Of a stretch of DNA of 64,000 bases, positions 32,976 to 44,700 are shown in pieces (positions within the stretch are counted from its first letter, which is position 1; each line of letters starts with the position of its first letter). The notes under the pieces were generated by a model. That model made no database searches. It saw nothing but the letters and a program-made list of their open reading frames with translations, and was not told the origin of the DNA. A program made the translations under genes and the position numbers. The DNA is from Stropharia rugosoannulata (lineage: Eukaryota > Basidiomycota > Agaricomycetes > Agaricales > Strophariaceae): assembly GCA_028532985.1 (NCBI GenBank), contig JANCIK010000005.1, forward strand, positions 3,664,501 through 3,728,500. Direction: 5' to 3'.

Positions 32976-34276
32976 ATGTCTTCCCCGGCCCCAGCAGAGA
33001 GTCCAGTCATTGTCAACGCCATGAAGGTGGTTATTAGCGGTGACCTCAACCCAACGTTACTGCTGCTATTTCTCACAGGTAAGTGCATTCATTAATTAGC
33101 ATGTACAATCCACCTACGCAGGAAATACAGGAGCATATGTCATGGTTTATTTTTACACTACTTACTTATACGGTGCGAAGATATGCCGCTGACATACAGC
33201 CACCCTGCTAAGAGTCTGATTTTATGTTTGACAGAAACCCAAAAAGAAAACAAGAATCGATATATTGTGGTTGCGCTATCTGCCTTGTGTTCAATCACAG
33301 TTGCTATGGCCGGGCTACAATGGCAATCTGTGAACCTGGAGTTCGTGGAACACAGCGCTACTAGGCTGTCGATTGTGACATTCAGCATATTTGGTGATGC
33401 TGTCTTGGATCTGTCGATAACTACATTGGAGAATGCCGCCTATATTTTGGCAGACGGTCTGTTGGTACGTCCACAGTCTGTATACATTTTGTGTGAGTAT
33501 CGTACTGACAGTATTTCGCAGTTGTGGAGGTGTTACTGCATGCTTGGTAGATCCAAGGTGCTCATTTACTTCCCATTATTTATGTATGCGTGCGAAATAG
33601 GTAAGACCATCTGTATAAAGCTATTCCTACGTTTATGCTCATATTCGAACAGCCCTTTGCGTCGTTTCTTTGGCCCTTTACGGAGTGCAGCACTTCCACA
33701 CGGCAGAGGCGCAGCGTGCTCTGGTTGTGCCTGTTTTAGCGGTCACCGGTACACTCAACGGCGTGACTGCTATTACGAGTACCTCTGCCACTTTGATTAT
33801 CTGCCGCAAGATATCCGCCTCTGTCAAGGAACTACTGCCAATGAAGAGACGGTACAAGCATATCATACGTATACTCATCGAGTCGTCGGCGTTGTATTCT
33901 TTATCGGGGATATTTATTACTATTGCTAATATCCTAGGGTCTGTCCCATCCGCCCCGATGTCAAATATCTTGCGAGTCGCGCAAGGAATGACTGCGTATG
34001 TGACTATTTTGAACATGGTAGCAACGGTATGTTAGCAACATTTTCTGCTGAGACCGTACTCTGACACAAAATTATGGGTCATAGGGCCTTGCTCCGACGT
34101 TAATGGTGGCACAGATATGTCTGTCATCTAGGGCAATGTCCACCGAAACTGAACAAACACGTCATATCTCTGCTCTTGAATTTGATCACCCGGATACCGT
34201 TGAGGATGCGTCTAGAGGGAGCCAGTCTTCTATGGTCTTAGATGTGAATTCAAAGGAGGAGAGGCAGCACGTATAA
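32976..34276 (+). CDS. Multi-spanning membrane protein, paralog 5
   Basis: Six exons (32976-33078, a 42-nt exon near 33138-33179, 33235-33464, 33522-33600, 33653-34026, 34085-34276) join to 1020 nt, 339 residues. N-terminus MSSPAPAESPV, GAYVMVYFYTTYLY, ETQKENKN, an AAYILADGLL segment, LWRCYCMLGRSKVL, VSLALYGVQHF, TAITSTSATLIICRKISASV, PMKRRYKHIIRILIESSALYS and GLAPTLMVAQICLSS are visible. The alternation of hydrophobic and polar parts fits seven spans. It is intact and converges on TR copy 4 with 162 bp between stop codons, the tightest pair in the window. Confidence 0.87.
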
Positions 34277-34438
34277 GCTATATTTGAATTCAATGGACCG
34301 CGATGTACAAAGTTTATGTATGTGTCCAGTATTTCCCGGCGTAGCATACTGGCGATTCACAGCCTTGATAGTGGAGAATATCTGTTGCTGTAAATGAATG
34401 AGCCATGCTGTTCGCATCAAGCGTAGTTATTATAATAC

Positions 34439-35824
34439 TCACATGAACCCTATGTCGATCCAGTACTCCAACCATAAGTTCACATCCGCAATCGTAAGCT
34501 TCTCTGCCTTTTCCAACGAAGGCGAGTGTGCTACGCCTTTAATGGCTTCAACTTCAGGCATGCCAAATGCATCCACCATGTTTGGGTTTGTTTGCACAAG
34601 CAGGTCCGCGTTCCTGTAACTCTGCATCAAGCGCCCAGCAATCATTTTCCTGTTGTAAGCAGCCTTTTCTTCGATCCGTGCATACCAGTCCGTGAATGGA
34701 GTGACAGGAAAGCCGAGAACAGAGGATAGGTGATCTGCTATTGTACTGGTTTTGGATGCACGACATGCAGGATGGTTGGGGTTGAGATGGTTAAGTAGTC
34801 GACTACAGCTTGTGCGGCTATGTGCACGGGGAGCCATGATACGCGCTACAGCAGGTAAATCAGCACGCCAATTTAATGAATATGTCCGGGTGGTGAACGT
34901 ACACCACTGCGCTTTGGAAGGCACGAAACGAACTTGGACGCGCTCTGAATGATTGCCGGGAACCACTCTCTGCTCTTCCACGCCCCGTTTGGGCCACCGC
35001 ATAGCTGCCCTATACGGACTACGATGGTGGTCAAGCCTGCTTGGGCGCTCGCTGCGAGGACCATTTGTTCCCCGACCCATTTGGACTCTGTGTATCCCGT
35101 GCCGAGTGCCGTGCGTGCGGGGATTGAGGTCTCCGCAGGCCGCGTGGTGAAGCTTGATAGGTCCTGGAAGATGTATGTCGTGCTGAGGAATATTAGAGTC
35201 GGTGAGATATATAGCGGGGAGGAGAGGGCGAAGTCGATAAGGTTCCTGAGCCCTTTTATGTTGGGCTCGAAGGACGATAGGGGTGTGGTGAAGTTGGTAG
35301 GCCATGCTGGATATGGGACGTAAATGAATGAGGGCATCTGGGATAGAGAAAGCTGACCGGAGTGTATGATGTGAGTAATGGACTGGTGCATCTGGTTATA
35401 ATTAACATTTTGTTTGTTATTCCCGTAGTAGTGTGTCCGTTACCTGTTTATACTCGCACTCTTCCAATCCAAATAATTCCTGATGCAGGGATGCTTGGAT
35501 TAAATGTACCTTCTTTGAAGATAGAAGCTCGGCTGGGATGCCCTTGTCCTGGAGAGATGATCGTTGGCGGTCAAATAGGGTTATGAGGTGGGAACTTGCG
35601 GGTCTGTTTAAGCAGTATATATTTTCGACGGTGTCGTCCATGGCTAGACTGCTGAGTATGAAAGTGCCCACGCCTCCCGTGGAACCGGTTAGAAGGACGC
35701 GTTTGTGGTCGTCTGCAGGTATGCTTTTGCCCCGGTGTTGTATGAGGTTTGCGGAGAATGTGTGGGCCATTGCCTCCATGGTAGTTGTGGAATTTGTGCT
35801 ATGTGGTCCAGCTGACGTGTACAT
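34439..35824 (-). pseudogene. Standalone thioester-reductase domain protein (TR copy 4), 10-nt deletion
   Basis: The exon order and motifs match TR copies 2 and 3: VLLTGSTGGVGTF, ITHIIHSAW, FLSTTYIFQD, GYTESKWVGEQ, IGQLCGGPNGAW, then RVSWLPVHIAAQAVVDYL. In the last exon, after HPKPV near 34741-34750, copy 4 has 35 nt where copy 2 has 45. The 10-nt loss puts a TAG in frame; the remaining C-terminal part (SSVLGFPVTPFTDWYARIEE to YWIDIGFM) is open in the other frame. It is recently dead, or the lesion is a sequence error. The start could be 35824 (MYTSAGPHS) or the ATG GAG GCA at about 35779. Confidence 0.82.
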
Positions 35825-35984
35825 AGATATACAAGGTACGGGTTTTTTACAGATGTTTGTGGAGGAGAAATGGAACGAGAAATCGGATGGGCATTCCCAG
35901 TTTAGGGAGAGCTATATAAAGCTGCATGTGATGGAAAGACTGTATAAACAAATGTTGTGCCGTTTGGACAGCCCTTCCTTGCGA

Positions 35985-37320
35985 AAAATGCATGACTTGG
36001 ACGACTGAAATCCGAAGCTTACAAGTGTTCGCTCGTTTGGAAGCACAGTTCTCCTCCGAGTCCACCCGTCGTTCATCCTCCTTCTGCTCATTCCCCGTTG
36101 CTTGCGTGCAGTGTGCCAGTGCCATATGCACCTTAGCCCGGGCCCCGCCCCCCGTCACTTCCCTCACAGTATGCATCCCGCCCATCACGTGCACGTCCGT
36201 TCGCGTATTGCGCTTCGCTGCTTACCGGTACCTTCCATCCTCTTTTCCTCAAACCTTCATGTTGGATGAAGACCGCTTCACTAGTCTGTGACCGGGAGGT
36301 ACGTACCTTACATGTCATTGTGCCCAATCAATGACGATCACCTTCTTTGCTGGGATGCAATTATACAGTCTCTAGGCTCACCCCGCTGGCCCGACATCTT
36401 GCTAGTAGTGTACATCGCCCTTGTTAGCACATACGTCTTACTCCTTGCTCCGCTAGTCGACATCTGTGTCATTTTTGCCTCTTCCATGTCCTCCGTCTCG
36501 TGCCTATCGCACATGACACTGAGTAAGTTCTCGTGAAGATCACTTTGCCTATGGCCCTCAATGGGTGCCTTCAAGCCACCCAACTAATTCTTGTTCCCTA
36601 TCCGCCGCCCCTCCATTACACGCATATGCATGTCATCACACGGCTCCGTCAACCCCGTGTCATTGGCACGTCATGTCCCTGTACCACATTTCTCACCTCC
36701 CCACCCCCTGCTAGTGAAGACACGACGTGGATCCATAAGATGCATGCTGCTGGAAGTCTGTCGCAGATTACCCTCGAAGTGTCGACACCGGAGCTCGCAC
36801 TTGAATCCATGTCCGCGGTCACTCTCAACCGCGTTCGATGCGGACGTCATTTTTTCATCAGAAATGTTAGCGCGAACCAGTATAGCACAGCCTTAGCCAC
36901 ACTCACGTCCGACAACACAACTTTGGTTCTGAATCAAACTGCGCTTCCACTTGCTATGGCAGGGCGCCACCAACCATAGAGCACGCATACCTCTGGTTCA
37001 GGCCCCGCTTCTCCTTGTATCGTCATAGAAAGAGTGAGCATACGTTATGTCCTCGCCCTTGCGCTCGTACCACCTACCCAGATGTACGGTTCACCCTGAA
37101 GACTCTCATTGTCTTGTTTACTTAAGGGCTTCTGCAAGTATCTCTCTCTCACCCTCTTACCCACTGTCTCTCGCTGATCGTCTCCCAGCGCCCTGGCTCG
37201 ACTTGCTCGCCGTGGATAAGAGCTCCGATGCGGCGCAATCAGTTGGTCTTCAGACATCCGCCTAATATTTTTGATAAAGTGCCGCTCGCGGTGAACCGAG
37301 TCCCCCATGAGCAACATTCA
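35985..37320. repeat. C/T-rich region, probable relative of the dispersed repeat
   Basis: The + strand has the same pyrimidine bias and style as copies A-E, but I could not align a specific long block to them. Open frames such as 36533-36979 are not supported as genes. Confidence 0.35.
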
Positions 37321-37834
37321 GGAGGTGGTAGCACCGGCTCGTTATAACTTATTTAAAATAGTACATCCGTGACTGCGCCAGGAATGCCTGATTGCGTCTG
37401 ATCCCGGGATGGGGCAGAGGGAGCGCGTGTGGAAGCTCGGGACATCTACGGCACGCTGATGAATGTATCTGTCAGCTAATTCCCACTTGTCCTAGGCAGG
37501 TTATTCATCGTCTGACAACCGTCTGACGGTGTCTCCCTTGAAGTGATATACTAAACCAGGAACTATGGTCTGTGCGGTGGGCATAGCACGTATACGGAAA
37601 TGACCATTTAAATCTCCACTGTCTCCTCATCCATCACCAGCAAGTATAAATGAGTTCATGATGCATAGTGTTGTAGTTGTGTCCTAATATAGATCTTTTT
37701 ATGTGCGACTTACATAGGAGGTTGTGGTACAGTGATCCTTCCTTTTGGGGTAATCTTATTGAAGTACAAAACATATAATAATGTAGTGTACGTCGGCCAG
37801 TGTTGAAAAGAATGACAATTGAAAGACAAAAGCT
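37321..37834. other. Intergenic spacer before the F-box gene
   Basis: No exon or repeat was recognised; AT content rises towards the F-box gene. Confidence 0.4.
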
Positions 37835-37954
37835 GTGAGGCCCACACAGTCTATTTTTAGACGACTCCTTTTGTTTTCCATGCCTATAATAACTACCACC
37901 GTCTGCCAGGATCTCAACAACCGATCCCCCAATCCAACTACGAAACGACTGCTG

Positions 37955-39100
37955 ATGACATCTCTTGCTACATTCTATCATCTTCCACAAGAACTTTGCG
38001 ACCTGATCGCTGACCACCTCATCGACGACATCAATAGTCTTCGAGCCTTCTGTCTGGTGTCCAGGTCGCTCTGCGAGGTTTCACAAAAGAAGATTTTGTC
38101 AAGTGTGAGATTAATCACAAATCAGGATGCGGCTCGTTTTGTGAAAGTCTTGCAAAACAATCCTGCCATTGCTACCTACATCGCCAAGTTAACTGCGACT
38201 GAGCATCTTATGTGTCCCAATGGATGTTTTCTTGGACTCGATCTTCCCTTGCTACGTGTTCTCGTGGAGATTATGAACAACTTCACACATCAGACCTCAT
38301 TCAAATTGGCGTTCGTTCAACACTGCAAAGGCCAAACGCGTCGATTTGCTACGCGGAATAAACATCGTCATAATAATGGATTTCCCCAGATGGTGGCCCT
38401 CTCGTTCGTCGATGCACTCGAGGTAAACGGAATTGAAGATTTCCCCATTGGAATCATTGCTACAGCAACGCGGCTATCAAGAGTTTCTTTTCAGGACGTC
38501 TCCTTCTTCCCATTGTGGAACGACATCACCTTGGAATGTCTCGATTTAATGGCCATGGGTGTCTGCCAGTTCGTGAGAACGCTACTTCTGGATAATGTTC
38601 AGTCATTTCCCGCAGAATTCATATCGAGCTGTGCAAATCTGACTGACCTGAAGATGTCTCGATGTGAACTGGTTTACAAAGTCATCATGCCCGAGCAAGG
38701 GCAAGAAGTTTATTATCGTACGCCATGCTATTCGCGTCCTAAGATAGCGAAACTCCATCTAGGTCAGTGTCTGGACAAGGACATTCGCTTGCTCTTAAGC
38801 GACGTAGTAGATCTCAGAGAACTGCGTGAGCTTTGCGAAAACACATGTGGCTTCGGGGACATTCAGCATGTATTCAATGCATGCAGAAATAGTTTAGAGA
38901 TCCTTGAAGTGTCAGCGGGTATGTGTTCCTGTATTCATTTTTGGTAAACGGACAAAGCTAACTTTCTTTGGACAGTGGGATCACAGTGCACATGGGGAAG
39001 AGAATACAAGCTTTCAATGTTCCGCAAGCTAAAAGGTGTGAACATTATAGGACACGAGATATTTCCGGCGCTTTGTATTGTGTCGAATGCGCCTGCCTAA
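37955..39100 (+). CDS. F-box protein with degenerate leucine-rich C-terminal region
   Basis: Two exons (37955-38918 and 38976-39100) join to 1089 nt, 362 residues. The F-box is at residues 8-45: YHLPQELCDLIADHL, then SLRAFCLVSRSLC. It would bind Skp1 in an SCF ubiquitin ligase. The rest has spaced leucine-rich strands (DLPLLRVLVEIM, TLECLDLMAMG, RTLLLDNVQSFP, NLTDLKMSRCELV, AKLHLGQCL) typical of the large family of basidiomycete F-box/LRR-like proteins, presumably recruiting a substrate. An in-frame ATG at 37835 would add 40 residues; I prefer 37955 because the F-box then starts at the usual position. The C-terminus (KGVNIIGHEIFPALCIVS) is shorter than in many relatives, and a transposon end lies 78 bp downstream. 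Confidence 0.8.
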
Positions 39101-39177
39101 AGCGTCCGTTAGTCAATATATGAGATACTTTTGGATGACCCTGGTTTATCGCCTGATAAAGTGGCTGTACTATGGTG

Positions 39178-39260
39178 TATGGTGAGTTATTTGCACATTT
39201 ATTCCCACATCCCCCCCCTCTCACAACGACATGAAATTTTATGGTATTATGATTATAAGT
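39178..39260 (+). mobile_element. Truncated end of the TATGGTGAG transposon family
   Basis: Begins TATGGTGAGTTATTTGCAC and follows the inverted right end of the element at 63099-63674 for about 83 bp (shared 'ATTCCCACATCCCCCC' and 'AACGACATGAAATTTTAT'). It then stops abruptly against C/T-rich repeat sequence ('GAATCACTTACCACACTCAC' at about 39270). No second end is found nearby. Confidence 0.75.
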
Positions 39261-39340
39261 ACGCGCCCTGAATCACTTACCACACTCACCTATCCACGTA
39301 TGTGATCGGCCCTTCCCCCATCTACTGGGATTCATCCCAC
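39261..39340. repeat. Fragment of the C/T-rich repeat, copy G
   Basis: The block with GAATCACTTACCACACTCAC matches 4305-4330 and 26326-26346. It is joined directly to the truncated transposon end. Confidence 0.5.
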
Positions 39341-41700
39341 CATGCCGGCCACGGAACTTGAACTAAAGCATATAGCATATGTCGAAGGAATCTCCTTCAA
39401 ATGACTTTACGAGCTGCGCTTATCTCCATCCCACTAAGCCTTAAGTTTGTCTTTCCCTCAATCTGGTTTCTCCTTCGATAAGTAGCATGTCGCGGAGGAC
39501 CAAGTTCATCCACGAGAAACTGGATTGGCGTGAGGGTCCTTCCCCTCATGGCCTCTATGCACTGTTATTAACATGTGCTGGCTTGGAGGATCCGTCCCTA
39601 CTCACACCAGTGCATGTGCTTATATCCTCATTCTGTGCAGCTGTTTTATGAAACGTCATCTTGTCTCATGCGGCGCTCGGCCATAAAATGCACGCTTGTG
39701 CCCGCTCACGACACGTTAAAAAAATGTGGGCCCCGAAAAGAGTAATCAGAAAAAAGTTGTATTGGGGAGCAAGGGGCATTAATGCAAGGCCGGATTAGAG
39801 AGTTGAGAAAGGACAGTGCACCTGCATTTTCATAAAACATGCAGTATGCAGTATGCGCGGCGCTGAGGAGGAAGCGGAACTCGCCCGTACACACTCCAAC
39901 TAGCACATAGCTAGACTTATTCGGTGACCCAGTATAGCAACAGTATGCCTTATTCTCTTGTCCCGCTCGCTGCGGTGATTGTTTGCCTCACAACTTACCC
40001 ATAAATCGACGTGTACCAAGTGGTAGGCAGTGCCCGTTTATTTGCAGACTTATACTTGTCCTTCGTCTTCCTTTTGAATTTATGTAATATAATTGATTTC
40101 CCCTGTCTGAGAAACTTCTTTATTTGGGACACGTGGGACGGTGGGATAGAGTACAAAGACCACATGATGCCATATAGATGTTTCGATATGTAAGGAAAGA
40201 TGCAAGCAAAACATAGTTTGTGCAAGAAGTACAGAATGGAACACGCATCGTACTATGCACGGTTGACACGGAGCGCGCATCACAGATAGCGAGTAGACAC
40301 CTTATCTGTCCCATAAGTCCCTCCCATGGGATCAATATTGCTCAAATTTATACATTGAATATCTTGGAGTCATACAGAGACTGAATATGTGGCTCAAAGG
40401 AGTATTCATGTCCGTTTTGCATGAAGAATCAGGTAGCAAGTAGCCCCATGCGGGTTTTGCCGGATGGATTCCCACACTGTATTCCGAACTCGATCAAAAA
40501 GTTATAGTTCTTATAACCATCTGAGGTGCTCTCTGATAACTGGAAGCTGGGGTAGATATCACAAATACCTATGTGTATAAGTATATAGGACTTAGAGGTA
40601 TACTAAATGCCTGTTTCCTTAGTTCGAAAGCGGTATATTAAGTTCATGGCACACTATATACCAGACTCGATATATTCAGAATATCATTCATATTAAAATC
40701 AAGCTGTTGAAGCTGTACTGTATAAGAAAAAACTGTTGAAGTTAGGGGTTAATAGAGCAAGAACAGACGAGGGACATGAACTTTCGCAGTTGAAGGCAAA
40801 CAATAAAGCATTATCGAAGCATAAGATTGTTGAAGTCAACTTAGAGAAATGTTGAACAATGTATTGTACCGTCATTCTCCGTCAGACTGAGGTTACTCCA
40901 GTTCTCCGAGCTTAAACCAATCACAGAACTTGTTACACTTGTGTGTCTTCGAGAAGGATATTGATCATCGAGGTATTCGAGGTCCGTTGTCAACGCCGAG
41001 ACCAAAACAATAAGCGGCAAGTGCCGCCGAGGTGTATTTGTCACGGCATCCGAAGCTTGACAGTCTCGGTTTCCACAGAAATATGGTTGTCATTCATTGA
41101 ACAATCACCACCTTTGTGAATAGACACGCATGTCAGTATCTGCTGTCTCTAAAGATCTAAAGCTTTACATTTTTTGTCCTCGGCTCTGCCGGCTTCAATT
41201 GCGTATCTAGGACTAAAACAAGGTGACAAGGAAAATACAAGGGCATTTGAGGCATAATGCCTTCATAGCAACGTTGAGTGAAATGTGTCAAACGGCATGT
41301 CACGGTATCCAACATCATTTAAAAATAGCGGTAAAAACATAGTACACTGGTACTACCACTTAATTTTTGTTCGACCTTGTATGGGGGGAGAGTGAGATAA
41401 TATTATGGACAATGTACGAATCTTTTAATATATATTTTATGTTCAGGTGTGGGACAAACTGTTATATATAGGTAGGTAATGGCAGGTCTTCGGTTACAGT
41501 CCTGAGATTAAAGAGTGTCGATCAATGCCTCAGTGAACAACTTACAATGGTGTTATTGTATTTAAAAATTTCTATGTCGTGTCTGTGAGAAGCGACACGA
41601 CTTAAAGATTGCCGATGTCAAGCTGATGTGATCTGCCCACTCTGGGAATCAAACGTGAAGGGAACAAGGATACTTTACACGACCGAGTTTAATAAAAGGC
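39341..41700. other. Gene-poor region
   Basis: No gene model with splice sites or recognised domain could be built over about 2.3 kb. AT-rich, with short purine runs. No repeat match noticed. Confidence 0.4.
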
Positions 41701-41746
41701 GGAGAATCGCGTACCATCCCCCAGTCTGTACGTGTTAACTTCACAA

Positions 41747-44700
41747 ATGCGTTCTTATTTCAAGAGCCCTCTCTGTATGTATGAAATATATCCTGCCCAT
41801 TGAGTTACTTACATGTACGTATAATGCATAACTAGTTAGCCGATGTTCGAAAGGGAAAGTCAGGCATGACTGTAACGAAAAGCCAGCTCCCATTGCATCT
41901 CCGCTCCCACCAAATTTCAAGCCAGGAGTATGTCGTTGCAAAAGGACAGAAAATGGCCGAAATCTAGTCATTTGCATTGATGGGACCTCTAACCAATTTT
42001 GCGAAAAGGTAAGCCATCTTACCTTGAGCTTTGTAATGAGTCTAATAGGTATTAGAATACAAACGTCATTGAGCTCTACAGTATGCTTGAAAAGGGTCGC
42101 AAGCGAAAGCAGTTGACGTGGTACCACAGCGGAATAGGAACATACGCCAGGCCGTCGTTCAAGTCTCCAGCATTTTACCTACAGGTTCTCAGCCACTTGA
42201 TAGATCTCGCAATTGCTTGGTATGCTCTATATCGTGTGTCAGAGTAAGTTTGTACTTACTTCTTGTGCCAGGAACTTTGAACGTACGATAATGGCTGCAT
42301 ATGAATGGTTGTCGGAGAACTACGAGGAGGGAGATTGTATTTATCTCTTTGGTATGTAACTTCACTCGTACCTCTGTGCGTATTCTGACATATTTTAAGG
42401 CTTCTCTCGAGGAGCGTTTCAGGTCAGGGTCCTTGCCGCGATGATCGATAAAGTAAGGACGACCATTTTTATGTAAAATAGCATCTGACATAGTGAGATT
42501 AGGTTGGCCTTATTCACAAGGGCAACGCAAAGCAAATTCCGTTGTAAGTATTATAATTTAAACCGCTCCCGCATCTGATTTCTGGCCGTCACTTAGTGCA
42601 TATGAGTTGTACTGTGATCCGGAAAGCGATAAACCCTCGCGGTCCAAGACATCGACGGGATCTTCTGCCCCACTCCCTAAGAGATCTTTGCGAGAGCGGT
42701 TTCAAAAAATTCTACGCCGTCATAACAAGACAGAGGTCAATCTTTCGAAAGAGGTCAGCATGGCGCAGCACTTCAAGAATACATTCTCGCAGCCTGATGT
42801 ACGTGTACATTTTGTCGGAGTCTGGTACGTGCTGTCCAACAGTATTATGTGACCAACAGTGCTGATTGCGTACCTAAGGGACACCGTATCATCTATCGGA
42901 GTCGTGCGTGGCAAGAAAATGCTCCCACGGACAGTTGATGGGATGGAGCACGTATGTTACTTCCGTCATGCCCTCGCTCTTGACGAGCGACGAGTCAAAT
43001 TCTTGCCGGAATATGCTTATGGAGGATCGGCAATGCCAGCACCGGCACTTCAGAAAGATGGAAGTGCGACATCCGACCCTAGGTCAACGGCATCGAAGAC
43101 TTCCATGCTACCTGGGTCGTCAGATGAGCGCCCGCAAACTCTCGAGGTCTGGTTTGCTGGGACGCACTCAGATATGTAAGTTGACATCATTGCGGCGCAT
43201 ACAAAAATTGACCCCAGCCTACAATGCATAGCGGCGGAGGAAACACGGCAAATCCAGACATGAACCGCAGCCGTCCTCCCTTGCGGTGGATGGTGTACGA
43301 AGCTCGAAGTCTTGGGTTGCGTACGAGGCTGTTTGAGCGTGAGCTTTTGCCAACGGAGAAGATAGAGCTCATTGAGTCCCTTTCTGGTGTCTGGAAACTT
43401 TTTGAAATAATTCCTTGGAGAAGGCTGACATTTACGACACGTAAAAACGGAAAAGAAGTAACTCACAAGTAAGGATATCCCGTCGCCTATCTCTGAATCA
43501 TCTCTGACAATACAAACAGGCCACATCTCGGGGCTGGTCGGAAAGTTCAGGACGGTCAAAGAATTCATATCTCGGTTTTAGATGGTCTTGGCGAATACCA
43601 CCCCAAAGCACGTCCTCCACAAAACGCTGAAAAACTGTGGAGCTTATTAAAATCTGATATCACGCTTCAACGTATATGGCAGGAAGGTGACGCCGATACT
43701 TTTGTCAAGCCTCTTGTTGCAAGCTTTGTCAAGAAGAAAATCGACAGCGCATGGATTACTGTCTGCGGAATGGCTAAGTCTGGTGAGTGCTTAAAATTGG
43801 ATAAATATTATCCAGTCTGACCGTCATTCTTCTAGGTGACGGCCTCCAAGCGGCTTATGAAGAAGTGATGCGTTTCATAACAGAAGAATCAGACTACTAC
43901 AAAGCTGACGACGGCGACAAGCTACGTCTTCTGGAAAGCGCCATGTCACTCCTCTCTAATAAATCATTGCGACTTCGAGGCTCTAAAGAGCTTGAGAAAA
44001 CCATGATTGAATTAGGAACAAGTCACAATCTAGGGTACCAAAAAGCGGCTTGGGACTTCCTTTCTCGCTTTGTACAATGTAAGACAAATATATCTAATTT
44101 TAACTTAACTAACAGAATTGACTTCCAGATTCAAATGACACAGTTTTTCCCATCCAATTTATCTCTTATCTTATAGAGCAACTATGCGGGGAGAGAGGTG
44201 ATATTTCGCGCGATGTATTACACAAAATTTGTTCCGGAGATGGTCGGTGAAAAACCTGATTTGAGGTTAATTTCACTAACACATTATGATTTATGTGCTT
44301 CTAGAAAACGTATTGCAAGCTACTTACGAAGAGGTTATGAAATTTCTAATGGCGGAAACAGTCCAGTATAAGGCCAATGACAGTGACAAGCTGCGCCTTC
44401 TCCAGTATGCCAAAACTCTCTTCAGTAACAAACCACTACGACTCCGGGATTCTCGAGAGCTTGGACAAACTATGATTAAAATATGCGCAAGTGATAATCC
44501 AATGTACCAAGCAGCCGCTTGGGCATTTCTGACCGAGTTCCTACAATGTGAGTAATACATATAAGCTATAACTCATTTTACTAAAAAAATCTCTAGATTC
44601 AAGCAACATGGTTGTACCAACCGAGTTTCTTTGTTACAATATAACGCGACTTTTTGAGGAGAAATGCAAAATTTCCTTTGATATATTGCAAAAGGTCATA

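Noticed and set aside
34439..35305. 288-codon minus-strand frame as a single gene
   Set aside because: It crosses the TR introns and joins shadow frames; only its last third is the true TR reading frame after the 10-nt deletion.
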